From RYN-433 sp036558265 (GTDB taxonomy: Bacteria; Planctomycetota; Phycisphaerae; Tepidisphaerales; Tepidisphaeraceae), in NCBI GenBank assembly GCA_036558265.1, contig DATBFY010000602.1:1-6911 (forward strand): a DNA stretch of 6,911 nt, given 5' to 3'. Under the pieces are notes generated by a model, which was not told where the DNA came from, made no database searches, and worked only from the letters and a program-made list of their open reading frames with translations. The translations under genes were made by a program, and so were the position numbers. Each line of letters opens with the position of its first letter. Position 1 is the stretch's first letter. This document shows, one piece after another, positions 1 through 5,985 of this stretch.

Positions 1-348
1 CGCGATCGTTCGCAGGGCCATGTCCTCCACGGCAATGGGGTCCCAGGCGACGTTTTCGTGGATGGTAAATGTCGGCTGATGGTCGGGGCCCAGTTCGACG
101 CCCACGGTCCCGGTGGGGGCTTCCGGGTCCACCTGAATCAGGTCGGTCGCCATCCCCCGGTCACGAAGTCGATGCAGAGCTTCCTGTCCCAGCTCGTCGG
201 CGCCGATGCGGGTCACCAGCTGAGCCCGGGCGCCCAGCGACAGAGCGTGAAGGATGAAGTTGGCCGGCGCCCCGCCAAGTTGCCGGCCGTCGGGCAGCAG
301 GTCCCACAGGACCTCGCCCAGGGCGAGAATGAGGGGTTTGGCGGACAT
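1..348 (-). CDS. PfkB-family carbohydrate kinase (fructokinase-like), partial: C-terminus beyond window edge
   Basis: This gene would phosphorylate a sugar, or a related alcohol, with ATP in the cytoplasm. Only the first 116 residues are present; the frame is open at base 1, so the gene continues to the left. The start is the ATG at 346-348, giving MSAKPLILALGEVLWDLLPD. Residues 9-20 match the first beta strand and substrate-binding Asp of the ribokinase/PfkB fold. Residues 25-49 (GGAPANFILHALSLGARAQL followed by VTRIG) match the N-terminal PfkB signature. PTGTV (78-82) and the stretch from FTIHENVAWD (94-103) resemble fructokinase-type members more than ribokinase or adenosine kinase. The catalytic GxGD motif lies in the missing C-terminal part, so substrate and activity cannot be judged. 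No Shine-Dalgarno sequence sits directly before the ATG; a repeat hairpin (355-398) lies there instead. The osmC gene ends 77 nt upstream on the same strand. Confidence 0.9.
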   Translation of the reverse strand, partial: MSAKPLILALGEVLWDLLPDGRQLGGAPANFILHALSLGARAQLVTRIGADELGQEALHRLRDRGMATDLIQVDPEAPTGTVGVELGPDHQPTFTIHENVAWDPIAVEDMALRTIA

Positions 349-354
349 AAAGAC

Positions 355-412
355 GAAGATAGAGGATGGAAGATGGATTTCCGCCATCCTCTATCTTCCA
401 TCCTCCATCCTC
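355..412. repeat. Heptamer tandem array with a perfect 15-bp inverted repeat, between osmC and the sugar kinase
   Basis: Positions 385-412 are four 7-bp units of consensus CATCCTC, with one variant, TATCTTC. Positions 355-375 are three units of the same word on the other strand (consensus GARGATR). Together they form a perfect inverted repeat, 355-369 with 384-398, around a 14-nt loop. In the minus-strand transcript this makes a 15-bp hairpin ending 6 nt before the sugar-kinase ATG. There is no U-run after it, so it is a poor intrinsic terminator. It may affect read-through, mRNA stability or translation of the kinase, but that is inference. The purine-rich arm contains several GGA/AGG stretches that could act as decoy ribosome binding sites. 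Confidence 0.85.
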
Positions 413-425
413 GTTTTCGCTCCGT

Positions 426-854
426 TCACTTCGCCAGCGTCGCCTCCAGCTCCATCGGCACCGCCGACAGTGCCTGCGACACCGGGCAGCCGCTCTTGGT
501 GGCGTTGGCGATCTCGCTGAACTTGCCCGGGTCGATGTTGGGCACCGCGGCCTCGGTGGCGAGCTGGATCTTCGTGATCTTGAACCCCTCGCCAACCTTA
601 TCGACCGTCACCTTCGCGGTCGTCGAGACGCGCTGCGGCTGGAATCCCGCCTTCCCCAGGCCCGCCGACAGCGCCATCGAGAAACACGCCGCGTGCGCCG
701 CCGCGATCAGCTCCTCGGGATTCGTCCCGGCCCCGGATTCGAACCGCGAGCTGAAGTTATACTGCCCTTCGTAAGCCCCCGAGCCGAGCTTGACCTTGCC
801 AGCCCCTTTGAACAGGTCGCCGTTCCAGACGGCCGATGCATTGCGAGTGGGCAT
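426..854 (-). CDS. osmC: OsmC-type peroxiredoxin (organic hydroperoxide reductase)
   Basis: OsmC reduces organic and fatty-acid hydroperoxides with a pair of reactive cysteines, acting as a cytoplasmic homodimer. The 142 residues agree closely with the length and sequence of Escherichia coli OsmC. GTNPEELIAAAHAACFSMAL (43-62) holds the peroxidatic Cys57 and Glu49, SGCPVSQAL (121-129) holds the resolving Cys123, and Arg38 in SSRFE is the expected catalytic-site Arg. All key residues are present, so it should be active. The match to the OsmC subgroup, rather than Ohr, comes from the AAVPNID and KSGCPVSQ stretches. The start ATG (852-854) is preceded by a GGAGG at 861-865 with a 6-nt spacer. The stop of the upstream membrane-protein frame lies 13 nt before the ATG. 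A TACACT at 885-890 may be its own -10 box. I see no OxyR- or OhrR-like operator. Confidence 0.95.
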   Translation of the reverse strand: MPTRNASAVWNGDLFKGAGKVKLGSGAYEGQYNFSSRFESGAGTNPEELIAAAHAACFSMALSAGLGKAGFQPQRVSTTAKVTVDKVGEGFKITKIQLATEAAVPNIDPGKFSEIANATKSGCPVSQALSAVPMELEATLAK

Positions 855-860
855 GTGGAT

Positions 861-890
861 CCTCCATCTAAAGAGAAGTGGAGGAGTGTA
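861..890 (-). promoter_or_regulatory. Possible osmC -10 box and ribosome binding site
   Basis: On the minus strand, GGAGG (861-865) is a good Shine-Dalgarno sequence 6 nt before the osmC ATG. TACACT (885-890) sits in GACGCTACAC and would serve as a -10 box, giving a leader of about 24 nt. No convincing -35 box lies 16-18 bp further upstream. The same ten bases GACGCTACAC occur on the plus strand at 6280-6289, 36 nt before the start of the lipoprotein gene at 6325. The ribosome binding site is solid; the promoter call is tentative. Confidence 0.45.
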
Positions 891-1614
891 GCGTCGGCGG
901 AACGGTAAGGCGAATCACGGTGGTGTCCGTTGTCCGTTGTCCGTGGTCGGTTGTCAGTTGTGGGGTGCGGCAACGTCGGCGACGGCGCTTGCGTCGTCGT
1001 CGGCCGCTCTCGCGGTCCCGTACGTGGCAGAGGCGATCCGCAAGGTCGTCGGACGTGACCCCGATCCCCGGCGGGCCGCCGATCGGTAGACCCGAGAGGA
1101 ACGCTGCTCCCGCGCCCGCGAGCTGCACGACGTTCCGGTCGATCCGCCGGACCGTCAGCGGCCGGCTGCGTCGCACGAGAATGCCCGCGCCGACGAGCGC
1201 GAAGCTCGCCGCGACGCCCAGGCCCTCCGATCCGTCCCATAGTGCCAGGATCAGCAGGATGATGCCCAGTGCCAGGAGCAGCACGGCCGTGCGGCAGGCG
1301 CGCTCGCGCCGGGCCCGGCAGCAATCGCACAGTCCGACCTCCAGCTCCACCGCCCGCGCGAAGCCCAGCACGATGAACGCGAAGCTGCCAAGCCAGCGCA
1401 TGTGGGCCGCCAGCCAGGACAGGCGCAAGCGCAGCCGACGGGCATGATCGTCGCCGCACGTGATGCAGCGCGGCGGCAGCGGCGAGCCGGCGAACATCAC
1501 AAGCAGGGGACCGTCGCGCCAGATGCCTACGCGCCGTGCGATCGGCGGGGAAAACGGACCGGCGTATTCGAGAGGGCGGACGGCGCGGCAGACGGCGGCG
1601 GGTAAGGCGTCCAT
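868..1614 (-). CDS. Membrane protein with paired CxxC motifs; C-terminal tail probably repeat-derived
   Basis: Function is unknown. I recognise a pattern common in planctomycete proteins: a GIWRDGPLLV stretch (30-39), a CxxC (Cys50, Cys53), a second cysteine cluster LCDCCRARR (Cys96, 98, 99), membrane segments, then RIDRNVVQLAGAGAAFLSGL (157-176). The cysteines probably bind zinc on the cytoplasmic side. Hydrophobic segments lie at about 74-90 (weak), 108-126 and 131-147. The start ATG has a GGAG 8 nt upstream. Residues 178-248 look unnatural: a run of ten Arg/Lys in twelve residues (205-216), then a Thr/Asp-rich stretch (about 218-231) translated from the GTTGTCC heptamer array. The family-like part ends near residue 177, so the original stop was probably lost. 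The frame closes at 868-870, just before the osmC ribosome binding site. Gene confidence is high for residues 28-177 and low for the tail. Confidence 0.72.
   Translation of the reverse strand: MDALPAAVCRAVRPLEYAGPFSPPIARRVGIWRDGPLLVMFAGSPLPPRCITCGDDHARRLRLRLSWLAAHMRWLGSFAFIVLGFARAVELEVGLCDCCRARRERACRTAVLLLALGIILLILALWDGSEGLGVAASFALVGAGILVRRSRPLTVRRIDRNVVQLAGAGAAFLSGLPIGGPPGIGVTSDDLADRLCHVRDRESGRRRRKRRRRRCRTPQLTTDHGQRTTDTTVIRLTVPPTLHSSTSL
922..963. repeat. Heptamer tandem array, GTTGTCC type, six units
   Basis: Six consecutive 7-bp units occupy 922-963. Two central units are exactly GTTGTCC and the outer four differ at one or two positions. The unit length is not a multiple of three, so read on the minus strand the array gives a 7-residue periodicity (TTDHGQR, TTDTTVI) at the end of the membrane protein. 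The word is unrelated to those at 355-412 and 6158-6192, but the period is the same. It resembles the short tandemly repeated repetitive (STRR) heptamers described in cyanobacteria. That is a likeness in form and does not establish relationship. Confidence 0.85.
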
Positions 1615-1692
1615 GCGGAGAGCTCCACGGTGAGCTCATATTGTAACGTCCGCCCGCCGCGACCGCGCGGATTTCTCAACGAAGGTTCACTC

Positions 1693-1709
1693 GTCCATGG
1701 TCAATGGAC
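1693..1709. other. Small hairpin at the end of the methyltransferase gene
   Basis: GTCCAT (1693-1698) pairs with ATGGAC (1704-1709) across a 5-nt loop, and the stem overlaps the first base of the methyltransferase stop. There is no U-run on either strand, so it is at best a weak 3'-end structure. The rest of 1615-1708, between two minus-strand genes, shows only the GGAG ribosome binding site of the gene at 868-1614. Confidence 0.3.
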
Positions 1710-2533
1710 TATTGTCGTTCAGCCAGCAACACCACGTCCTCGCCAAACGGGAACCACTTATGCGTAAAGCCCATGGCCCTGCACACGTGCTCCACGTGCC
1801 CGATGCTGTACGTGTTGTGGTACAGCGGGTACTGCTGCCAGTTGACCACCTCGTACCCCTGGAACGCCTTGGGCCCGATGAAGAAGATGTTGATCAGCTT
1901 CTTCGTCGCCAGCCGCAGCATGTTGGAGAACGCCGGCTCCAGCGCCGGCACGTGTTCGAGCATGTGCTGCGAGTACACCAGGTCCGCCGGCTCGACGTTC
2001 ACCCCGCGCACGATGTCGCCCTGCGTCCACCGGTTCTCGGGAAACTCCTGCTGCGCGTGCGCGACGAAGTGGGCCGTCCAGTCCACGCCGGAATAGGTCA
2101 CGCCCAGTCGCTTCAGGGGTGCGCGCAGCGCCCGGTACTCGTGCAGGCCGCCGAAGGCGACTTCGAGCACGCTCTTGACCTCGCCCGCCGCTGCCCAGTC
2201 GGTAATGAGCTTCCGCGTGTGCTGGCGGGCCGGCATGTCCTTGTTCCACGACAGGAAGTTCTCGCCGGTCGGCTGGGCGTTGGCCGTCCACCAGTTGGTC
2301 ACGATCGTGGACTTCCCCGACGCGTCGCGACCCGCCTGGTTCCGCAGGGCGGCCAGTTGCCGCTCCGTCAGCACGATGGACGTCGCAACGCCGTCGCAAC
2401 CCCCCCCGCGGTACTCCTGTCCGCACTGGCGGCAGCGCCAGGCGTCGGCCGCGTCGTCCGGGGGGGTCTGGGGAGTCCGGCAGATGTCGCACGTAACCGT
2501 AGCGGGAGCTTCAAGGCGGTGATCGAGCGTCAT
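1709..2533 (-). CDS. SAM-dependent methyltransferase with N-terminal zinc ribbon
   Basis: This is a probable class I (Rossmann-fold) SAM methyltransferase of 274 residues; the acceptor is unknown. An N-terminal zinc ribbon uses CDIC (Cys15, Cys18) and CRQCG (Cys34, Cys37), like the Trm112-type ribbons that precede some methyltransferases. Motif I reads VLEVAFGGLHEY (122-133), with AFGG in place of the usual GCGTG. Asp151 in YSGVDWT is the expected acidic residue after strand beta-2, and QGDI (171-174) fits motif III. DLVYSQHMLEHV (184-195) is a typical motif IV with the HxLEH form of the methyltransferase_11 type. I chose the ATG at 2531-2533, preceded by AAGGGA. The frame is open up to a GTG at 2836 that overlaps the upstream stop, but those 101 residues are Arg/Gly-rich and run through an inverted repeat. 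Tracts of eight and seven identical bases (2400-2407, 2460-2466) interrupt the ribbon region. Confidence 0.85.
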   Translation of the reverse strand: MTLDHRLEAPATVTCDICRTPQTPPDDAADAWRCRQCGQEYRGGGCDGVATSIVLTERQLAALRNQAGRDASGKSTIVTNWWTANAQPTGENFLSWNKDMPARQHTRKLITDWAAAGEVKSVLEVAFGGLHEYRALRAPLKRLGVTYSGVDWTAHFVAHAQQEFPENRWTQGDIVRGVNVEPADLVYSQHMLEHVPALEPAFSNMLRLATKKLINIFFIGPKAFQGYEVVNWQQYPLYHNTYSIGHVEHVCRAMGFTHKWFPFGEDVVLLAERQ

Positions 2534-2599
2534 TTCGTCCCTTATCGGACGGCCCGACGCTTCGACTAAAAGGTTCCTCTCCCTCGACCGCTTCCCAGG

Positions 2600-2617
2600 C
2601 CAGGTTTGACCTACCCC
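2600..2617. promoter_or_regulatory. 18-bp motif CCARGTTTGACYTACCCC, copy 1
   Basis: This copy matches 6215-6232 at 16 of 18 positions. The core AGGTTTGACCT is a small palindrome, a 4-bp stem around TTG. The two differing bases fall on opposite arms of that stem and preserve the pairing. It lies 67 bp upstream of the methyltransferase start, in the leader or promoter region. It could be a protein-binding site or part of a dispersed repeat. No -10 box follows it at promoter spacing. Confidence 0.45.
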
Positions 2618-2704
2618 CCTGACGGCCCAGGCACCCCAACCGCGACGAACCCGGCCCCCACAGCCCGGCGCCAATCCAACCTCCCTCGTCCCCGCGACAC
2701 CGGA

Positions 2705-2740
2705 GACTTTGACCCAGGCGCCGTTTCCTGGGTCAAAGTC
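2705..2740. repeat. Perfect 14-bp inverted repeat upstream of the methyltransferase gene
   Basis: GACTTTGACCCAGG (2705-2718) and its exact reverse complement (2727-2740) flank an 8-nt loop. The element sits in the 299-bp gap 2534-2832 between two minus-strand genes, 172 bp upstream of the methyltransferase start and 93 bp downstream of the previous stop. No T-run follows on either strand, so it is not a standard intrinsic terminator. It may be an mRNA-end structure of the upstream gene, an operator, or a dispersed palindromic repeat. The arms share TTTGACC with the motif at 2600-2617. Confidence 0.7.
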
Positions 2741-2832
2741 GTAGGTTCGCGTCCGACGAGCGCCGAATCCTCTGACAAAGAAACGCCGTGGAAAAGGGCG
2801 ACATCCGCGGCGACCGGTGAGACGCGCCTCGA

Positions 2833-3423
2833 TCACCCCGACCCCTCACCGGACACGGCCCCGCATTCCGGACACCGCTCCGGCGTGGCGCGGAGGTCAT
2901 ACCCGCAGCTGGGACAGTGGCCCGCCGCGCGTCGCCGATCATTTCGTAGCCTTCGTCGCACACTGAGGAACACACTTGAGACGGGCCAGATCGCTGTGAC
3001 AAACGCTATCGCCCACAAAGGGGCGCTAGCCGCCCGCGCCCCATATCGGAATTTGGGATGAGAGGCGGACACGCGATACAGCCCAAATCCGCCGTACTCA
3101 GATCTTTCGGGAAAATCCCAGTACCAGGGCGCTGTCGGAGCCTGATAAAAAATGAGCTCGTTGTCAACGACTCCCGCCAACGTCTGGCGGTGTGGGGAAT
3201 TGATCTCCAGCGTGTCCCAGAAGATCCAAAACTTCCCGCTCTCGCACCCGCCGTGGATCCCGCGGTATCGCGTGACCTCGCCGCCCTCTTGCTCCACATG
3301 CGACAATGCCAGGTCACGACTGAAGAACGACCAGGGCCAGAGGACGAGCGAGCATAGCGAGACGACCAGCAGCACGCCCTTGACGCCCCAGCCCACGACC
3401 CGGATGACACGCTTAAGTCTCAC
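2833..3423 (-). CDS. Two-pass membrane protein with C-terminal CPxCGYDLRATPxRCPECG zinc knuckle
   Basis: Function is unknown, but the type is familiar from planctomycetes: membrane anchors, an external domain of ordinary composition, and a cytoplasmic double CxxC tail. The 196 residues have a hydrophobic segment at about 10-31, an exterior region of about 100 residues (WDFPERSEYGGFGLY at 102-116), a second hydrophobic segment at about 131-154, an Arg-rich stretch (156-165) and the tail CPSCGYDLRATPERCPECG (170-188). Cys170, 173, 184 and 187 should bind one zinc. The start is a GTG (3421-3423), with AAGGG 10 nt upstream; no ATG in frame gives a better beginning. Its stop overlaps a GTG that opens the methyltransferase frame, but I do not believe that GTG is used. 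The conserved tail makes the gene call firm, while its role remains unknown. Confidence 0.85.
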   Translation of the reverse strand: MRLKRVIRVVGWGVKGVLLVVSLCSLVLWPWSFFSRDLALSHVEQEGGEVTRYRGIHGGCESGKFWIFWDTLEINSPHRQTLAGVVDNELIFYQAPTAPWYWDFPERSEYGGFGLYRVSASHPKFRYGARAASAPLWAIAFVTAIWPVSSVFLSVRRRLRNDRRRAAGHCPSCGYDLRATPERCPECGAVSGEGSG

Positions 3424-3435
3424 GCGCGCGAAAAG

Positions 3436-3440
3436 CCCTT
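3436..3440 (-). promoter_or_regulatory. Ribosome binding site supporting a GTG start
   Basis: AAGGG on the minus strand lies 10 nt before the GTG at 3421-3423. The spacing is long but usable, and it is the reason for accepting the non-ATG start. Confidence 0.4.
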
Positions 3441-3568
3441 TCCGGCGGGCATTCTAATGCGGGCGGCTTGCGAGTCCCACCATCCCATTCGCTCGCGTCC
3501 CGCCGCGCGAACGATCCGCCGGGAGGGTGGACGGCTGCGGGCTTCGCGGGACGCCTGTAGGCCGGGGT

Positions 3569-3586
3569 TTGGGGTGGCAACCCCAA
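3569..3586. other. Hairpin in the 3424-3682 gap
   Basis: TTGGGGT (3569-3575) pairs with ACCCCAA (3580-3586) around the loop GGCA. It stands inside a GC-rich, palindrome-like stretch (3561-3594) that begins GCCGGGG and ends GGGCCGG. The gap lies downstream of the minus-strand lipoprotein gene and upstream of the GTG start at 3423. The hairpin could be an mRNA 3' end or a palindromic intergenic repeat; it lacks a U-run. Nothing else in this 259-bp gap looks like a gene. Confidence 0.4.
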
Positions 3587-3682
3587 TGGGCCGGAATTCG
3601 ACTCTTGGCTCAGCCGGATGGAGGCCCAGGCGAGCGGCGACAGAGGTCGACCCAGCGGCCGGGCCCGGCCGACATCTTCGGC

Positions 3683-5281
3683 TCACTCCGCTTGCGCGCG
3701 CACCCAATCCGCGTCATCGGGCACGCGACGCTCGGCGATGAACCGGTTCACGATCTCGCGGAGCCGCGCGAGGTCAGTCGGCGCGAACCGGAAGTCGCGC
3801 CAGCGGCATTCGGCAAGGCAATACTCGACGTACGAGCCCGGATCTTCCGCAACCCCGGCAAGGTTGTATCCCCGGACGATGAGGATCGGCACCCCCTGAT
3901 ACAGCGTGATCGGTTCGAGCGGCCAGTCGGCGTAATCGGTGTGCGCGACGACGAAGCTGGCGCCGCCGAGCATGGGCCGGCGAAACGCCTGCGGCCGATT
4001 TGTGTCGGTCGCCTCGAAGAGCATCCGGCAGAGCGGGATGACCTCCGAGCCGTGGTCGGGATCCCGCGACATCGCGCGGAGGCGCTCAGCGCGGGCATAT
4101 GGACGCAGTCGCTGGAGTTCTGCCGCGACCCGGAGGTAATGGGCAATGCGATAGTGTTCCACAAATCGATGGGGATCGACCCATGCGGAGACTTTGGGTG
4201 CACTGACGTCCGGCCCGGTAAGCAGGTCGTCAACATCCTCTGCGGTCGCACGGGATTCGATTGGGGCGGGCGAAGTCGGCGGGCCTTTGGCGACCGGCCG
4301 CGCGACGACGAACCGCCGCCTCTGCGGGTCGTACTTGAACGCCGCCCGGTTCGCGAAATACCACGCCCGCACCCGCTGGTCCCAACCCGGCGGCGCGTCC
4401 GAGTACACGAACCCGTGGATCGTCTCGAACAGGCTCCGGCACGCCTTGCGGTCCGCCGGGTCCGAATACGTCGAGTTAATCGCGTCCTGCAGTTTCCCGT
4501 CATTCATCCACTTGTCGAACACGTAGTAATACATTGGGTCGAGCGGGTCCGAGCCCTTGGCCAGTTGTCGATTGCGGAACGCCAGCGCGTCGGGCGCGGC
4601 GCGGGCCAGCACGTCGTCGAGGTCCTGGTCGTTCAGCCGGTTCAACCACCGGATCAATCGGAGGTCGACGGCGTGTAAAACGAGGCTGTCCCCGGACGTC
4701 CGCATCACGTCGTCGAGCATTTCCAAGGTCAGCGCATCGAATCCCTCCTGGGCCAGCTTGCCGCTGACCCAGTCGGGAAGCTGCGTATGAGGCATTCGCG
4801 CAACCGTGCCCCCGACGGGCATCAGCGACTCCAACGTCCCGTAAAAGTCGATCGCGGAAAGCCGCTTGTCCCGCACTTCGTCCACCGAGATCGCGAGCGC
4901 GCTCGCCGGGTCGAAATGGCCAAGTGCGATCGCGGCCTCGTCGCGAATCTCCGGGTCGCGCTTCGGGTCATTGGCGATCCGCCTAAGTGGCTCGGCGTTG
5001 ACCGACCCACGGGCCAGCAGCCGTTCCAGCGTGAAACCGTACGGGTACAGGGCACGCCAGAACCCGTTCGGGAGCAGTTGTCCGCCATGCGAATTTCGCG
5101 CGTTGCCCATGCGATCGAGGTTCCCCGCATCCGACATCGCACCCTTGAGCGCGCCGAGCACGTCGTCGTCAGAGAGCGGAGCTGAGGTATCGCGGGGCGA
5201 ACAGCCGAAAGAGACCACAAGGGCGATCAGCGAGCCGCCGATCGTCAGGAGCAAGGCGCGAAGGCGCAACATCGGGAACAT
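3683..5281 (-). CDS. Probable lipoprotein of unknown function with a HEAT-like segment
   Basis: I do not recognise the family. With the ATG at 5279-5281 the protein has 532 residues. It opens with a signal peptide: RLRALLLTIGGSLIALVVSF, then Gly26 and Cys27. The lipobox SFGC is imperfect (Phe at -2), but the Ser/Pro/Asp that follow fit a lipidated, periplasm-facing protein. Residues 98-128 (PLRRIANDPKRDPEIRDEAA and onward) look like one or two HEAT-type helices. The middle is helical and charged. The last 77 residues (456-532) include YQGVPILIVRGYNLAG and SYVEYCLAECRWRDF, the most family-like stretch. An ATG three codons further in (5270-5272) is an alternative start. The frame is open upstream to 5392, but that extension would bury the signal peptide. 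A TATAAT 10 nt before the chosen ATG and the lack of a Shine-Dalgarno sequence suggest a very short or absent leader. Confidence 0.8.
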   Translation of the reverse strand: MFPMLRLRALLLTIGGSLIALVVSFGCSPRDTSAPLSDDDVLGALKGAMSDAGNLDRMGNARNSHGGQLLPNGFWRALYPYGFTLERLLARGSVNAEPLRRIANDPKRDPEIRDEAAIALGHFDPASALAISVDEVRDKRLSAIDFYGTLESLMPVGGTVARMPHTQLPDWVSGKLAQEGFDALTLEMLDDVMRTSGDSLVLHAVDLRLIRWLNRLNDQDLDDVLARAAPDALAFRNRQLAKGSDPLDPMYYYVFDKWMNDGKLQDAINSTYSDPADRKACRSLFETIHGFVYSDAPPGWDQRVRAWYFANRAAFKYDPQRRRFVVARPVAKGPPTSPAPIESRATAEDVDDLLTGPDVSAPKVSAWVDPHRFVEHYRIAHYLRVAAELQRLRPYARAERLRAMSRDPDHGSEVIPLCRMLFEATDTNRPQAFRRPMLGGASFVVAHTDYADWPLEPITLYQGVPILIVRGYNLAGVAEDPGSYVEYCLAECRWRDFRFAPTDLARLREIVNRFIAERRVPDDADWVRAQAE

Positions 5282-5291
5282 TCGTCGCCCG

Positions 5292-5297
5292 ATTATA
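5292..5297 (-). promoter_or_regulatory. TATAAT -10 box for a near-leaderless transcript of the 3683-5281 gene
   Basis: The minus strand reads TATAAT exactly, 10 nt before the ATG at 5281. Transcription would begin around 5285, leaving about 4 nt of leader to that ATG or about 13 nt to the ATG at 5272. No TTGACA-like -35 box is visible at 16-18 bp. An exact -10 hexamer is notable in such GC-rich DNA, but one box alone is weak evidence. Confidence 0.45.
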
Positions 5298-5357
5298 CCG
5301 CCCACGCGTTTTCTTGGGCCTCCATTTGATGGACCGAGTTTGAAATTCCAGCCAGCG

Positions 5358-5373
5358 CATCGGCACGCCGATG
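5358..5373. promoter_or_regulatory. Short palindrome in the divergent gap
   Basis: CATCGGC (5358-5364) and GCCGATG (5367-5373) form a near-perfect dyad with a 2-bp centre. Flanking GCG and CGC extend the pairing with one bulge. It lies 77 bp upstream of the 5281 start and has the size of an operator. No regulator is known here. Confidence 0.35.
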
Positions 5374-5795
5374 ACGCTCCCGCCAACCGCACCGCCGTCC
5401 ACCCCCCCCGGCGAGGACACCGTTGCGGGAAACTCGGGACCCTCCTTCACGCCCCCATCAGCCGTCTGGATCATTGGATCTTCGAATTTGCCCCTCCGTT
5501 CGAGATTTGATGCTTGGATCTTGGAGCGTCGCCGCCACAAAGGCGCGAAACGGCGGTCGCCCCCGACCGGCGACACCGACCCGGGCGGTCACCGATCACC
5601 ACACAGATCCCGACAATTTGTTGCGCGCACGTGACGCGCGCAGCGCAATCGGTGAAGCCCCCAAAAGCAAAAAAAGTTTGTCGCGAAAACCCCGCAAACC
5701 CCCGCCTTCCACAACCCCGATGACGCTCGGCGCGTCACCGGCGCGCAACCCCGCGCCATTATACGGAGGCACCCCATGCGCGCAGAAAACCTTCT

Positions 5796-5858
5796 CCCTC
5801 TCCCGGCCGCGACCCCGGGCTCATTGTGCGCGCCCGCTCTCCCGCGGCAGGGAGAGGG
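5796..5858. repeat. GC-rich inverted repeat of the CCCTCTCCC/GGGAGAGGG type
   Basis: CCCTCTCCC (5796-5804) is perfectly complementary to GGGAGAGGG (5850-5858). An inner CTCTCCC (5837-5843) competes for the same right arm with a 6-nt loop. The stretch continues rightward as GGCGGGAGTGAGGGG. Read on the minus strand it gives the peptide PLTPALSLPRE, which I associate with a widely dispersed intergenic repeat in many GC-rich genomes. Copy number in this genome cannot be seen from here. Confidence 0.6.
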
Positions 5859-5898
5859 CGGGAGTGAGGGGCGGTCCGAATTCCACCACACCCATCAA

Positions 5899-5918
5899 AA
5901 CCCGACAGAACCCGACAC
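5899..5918. repeat. Tandem decamer pair, AACCCGACAS
   Basis: Two adjacent 10-bp units, AACCCGACAG and AACCCGACAC, differ at the last base only. They belong to the A/C-rich mosaic stretch. Confidence 0.55.
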
Positions 5919-5958
5919 CAATTCGCGTTTCCGCTCCCCCATCTTCACATTCCGAACT

Positions 5959-5985
5959 CTCTGCGACCTCCGCGTCTCTGCGGTG
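5959..5985. repeat. Short tandem array with CTCYGCG core, three units
   Basis: The core CTCTGCG, CTCCGCG, CTCTGCG starts at 5959, 5968 and 5976, spaced 9 and 8 bp, followed by GTGAG. On the minus strand the translated form includes AETRRSQR, a peptide I associate with a dispersed intergenic repeat family. Confidence 0.6.

Noticed and set aside
355..412. CRISPR array
   Set aside because: The repeats are 7 bp, contiguous and without spacers; no cas gene is present.
707..1639. 310-residue minus-strand frame overlapping the CxxC membrane protein and osmC
   Set aside because: It is Arg/Pro-rich with no family likeness, and the overlapping frames have clear conserved motifs. It is a shadow frame of GC-rich DNA.
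1697..2569. 290-residue plus-strand frame opposite the methyltransferase
   Set aside because: It is rich in Arg, His and Val and mirrors the codons of the methyltransferase; no motif is seen.
2534..2836. N-terminal extension of the methyltransferase to the GTG at 2836, which overlaps the upstream stop
   Set aside because: The extra 101 residues are Arg/Gly-rich, pass through the 14-bp inverted repeat, and precede a good start with its own ribosome binding site at 2533.
3527..4678. 383-residue plus-strand frame opposite the lipoprotein gene
   Set aside because: It is antisense to a gene with a signal peptide and ordinary composition, and its own residues are biased to Arg, Val, Pro and Gly.
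5282..5392. N-terminal extension of the 3683-5281 protein to an ATG at 5392
   Set aside because: It would place 37 odd residues before a signal peptide and would translate the TATAAT box.
5669..5699. Minus-strand intrinsic terminator: GTTTG/CAAAC stem followed by seven T
   Set aside because: The stem is only 5 bp plus weak inner pairs, and there is no minus-strand gene upstream that would need it.
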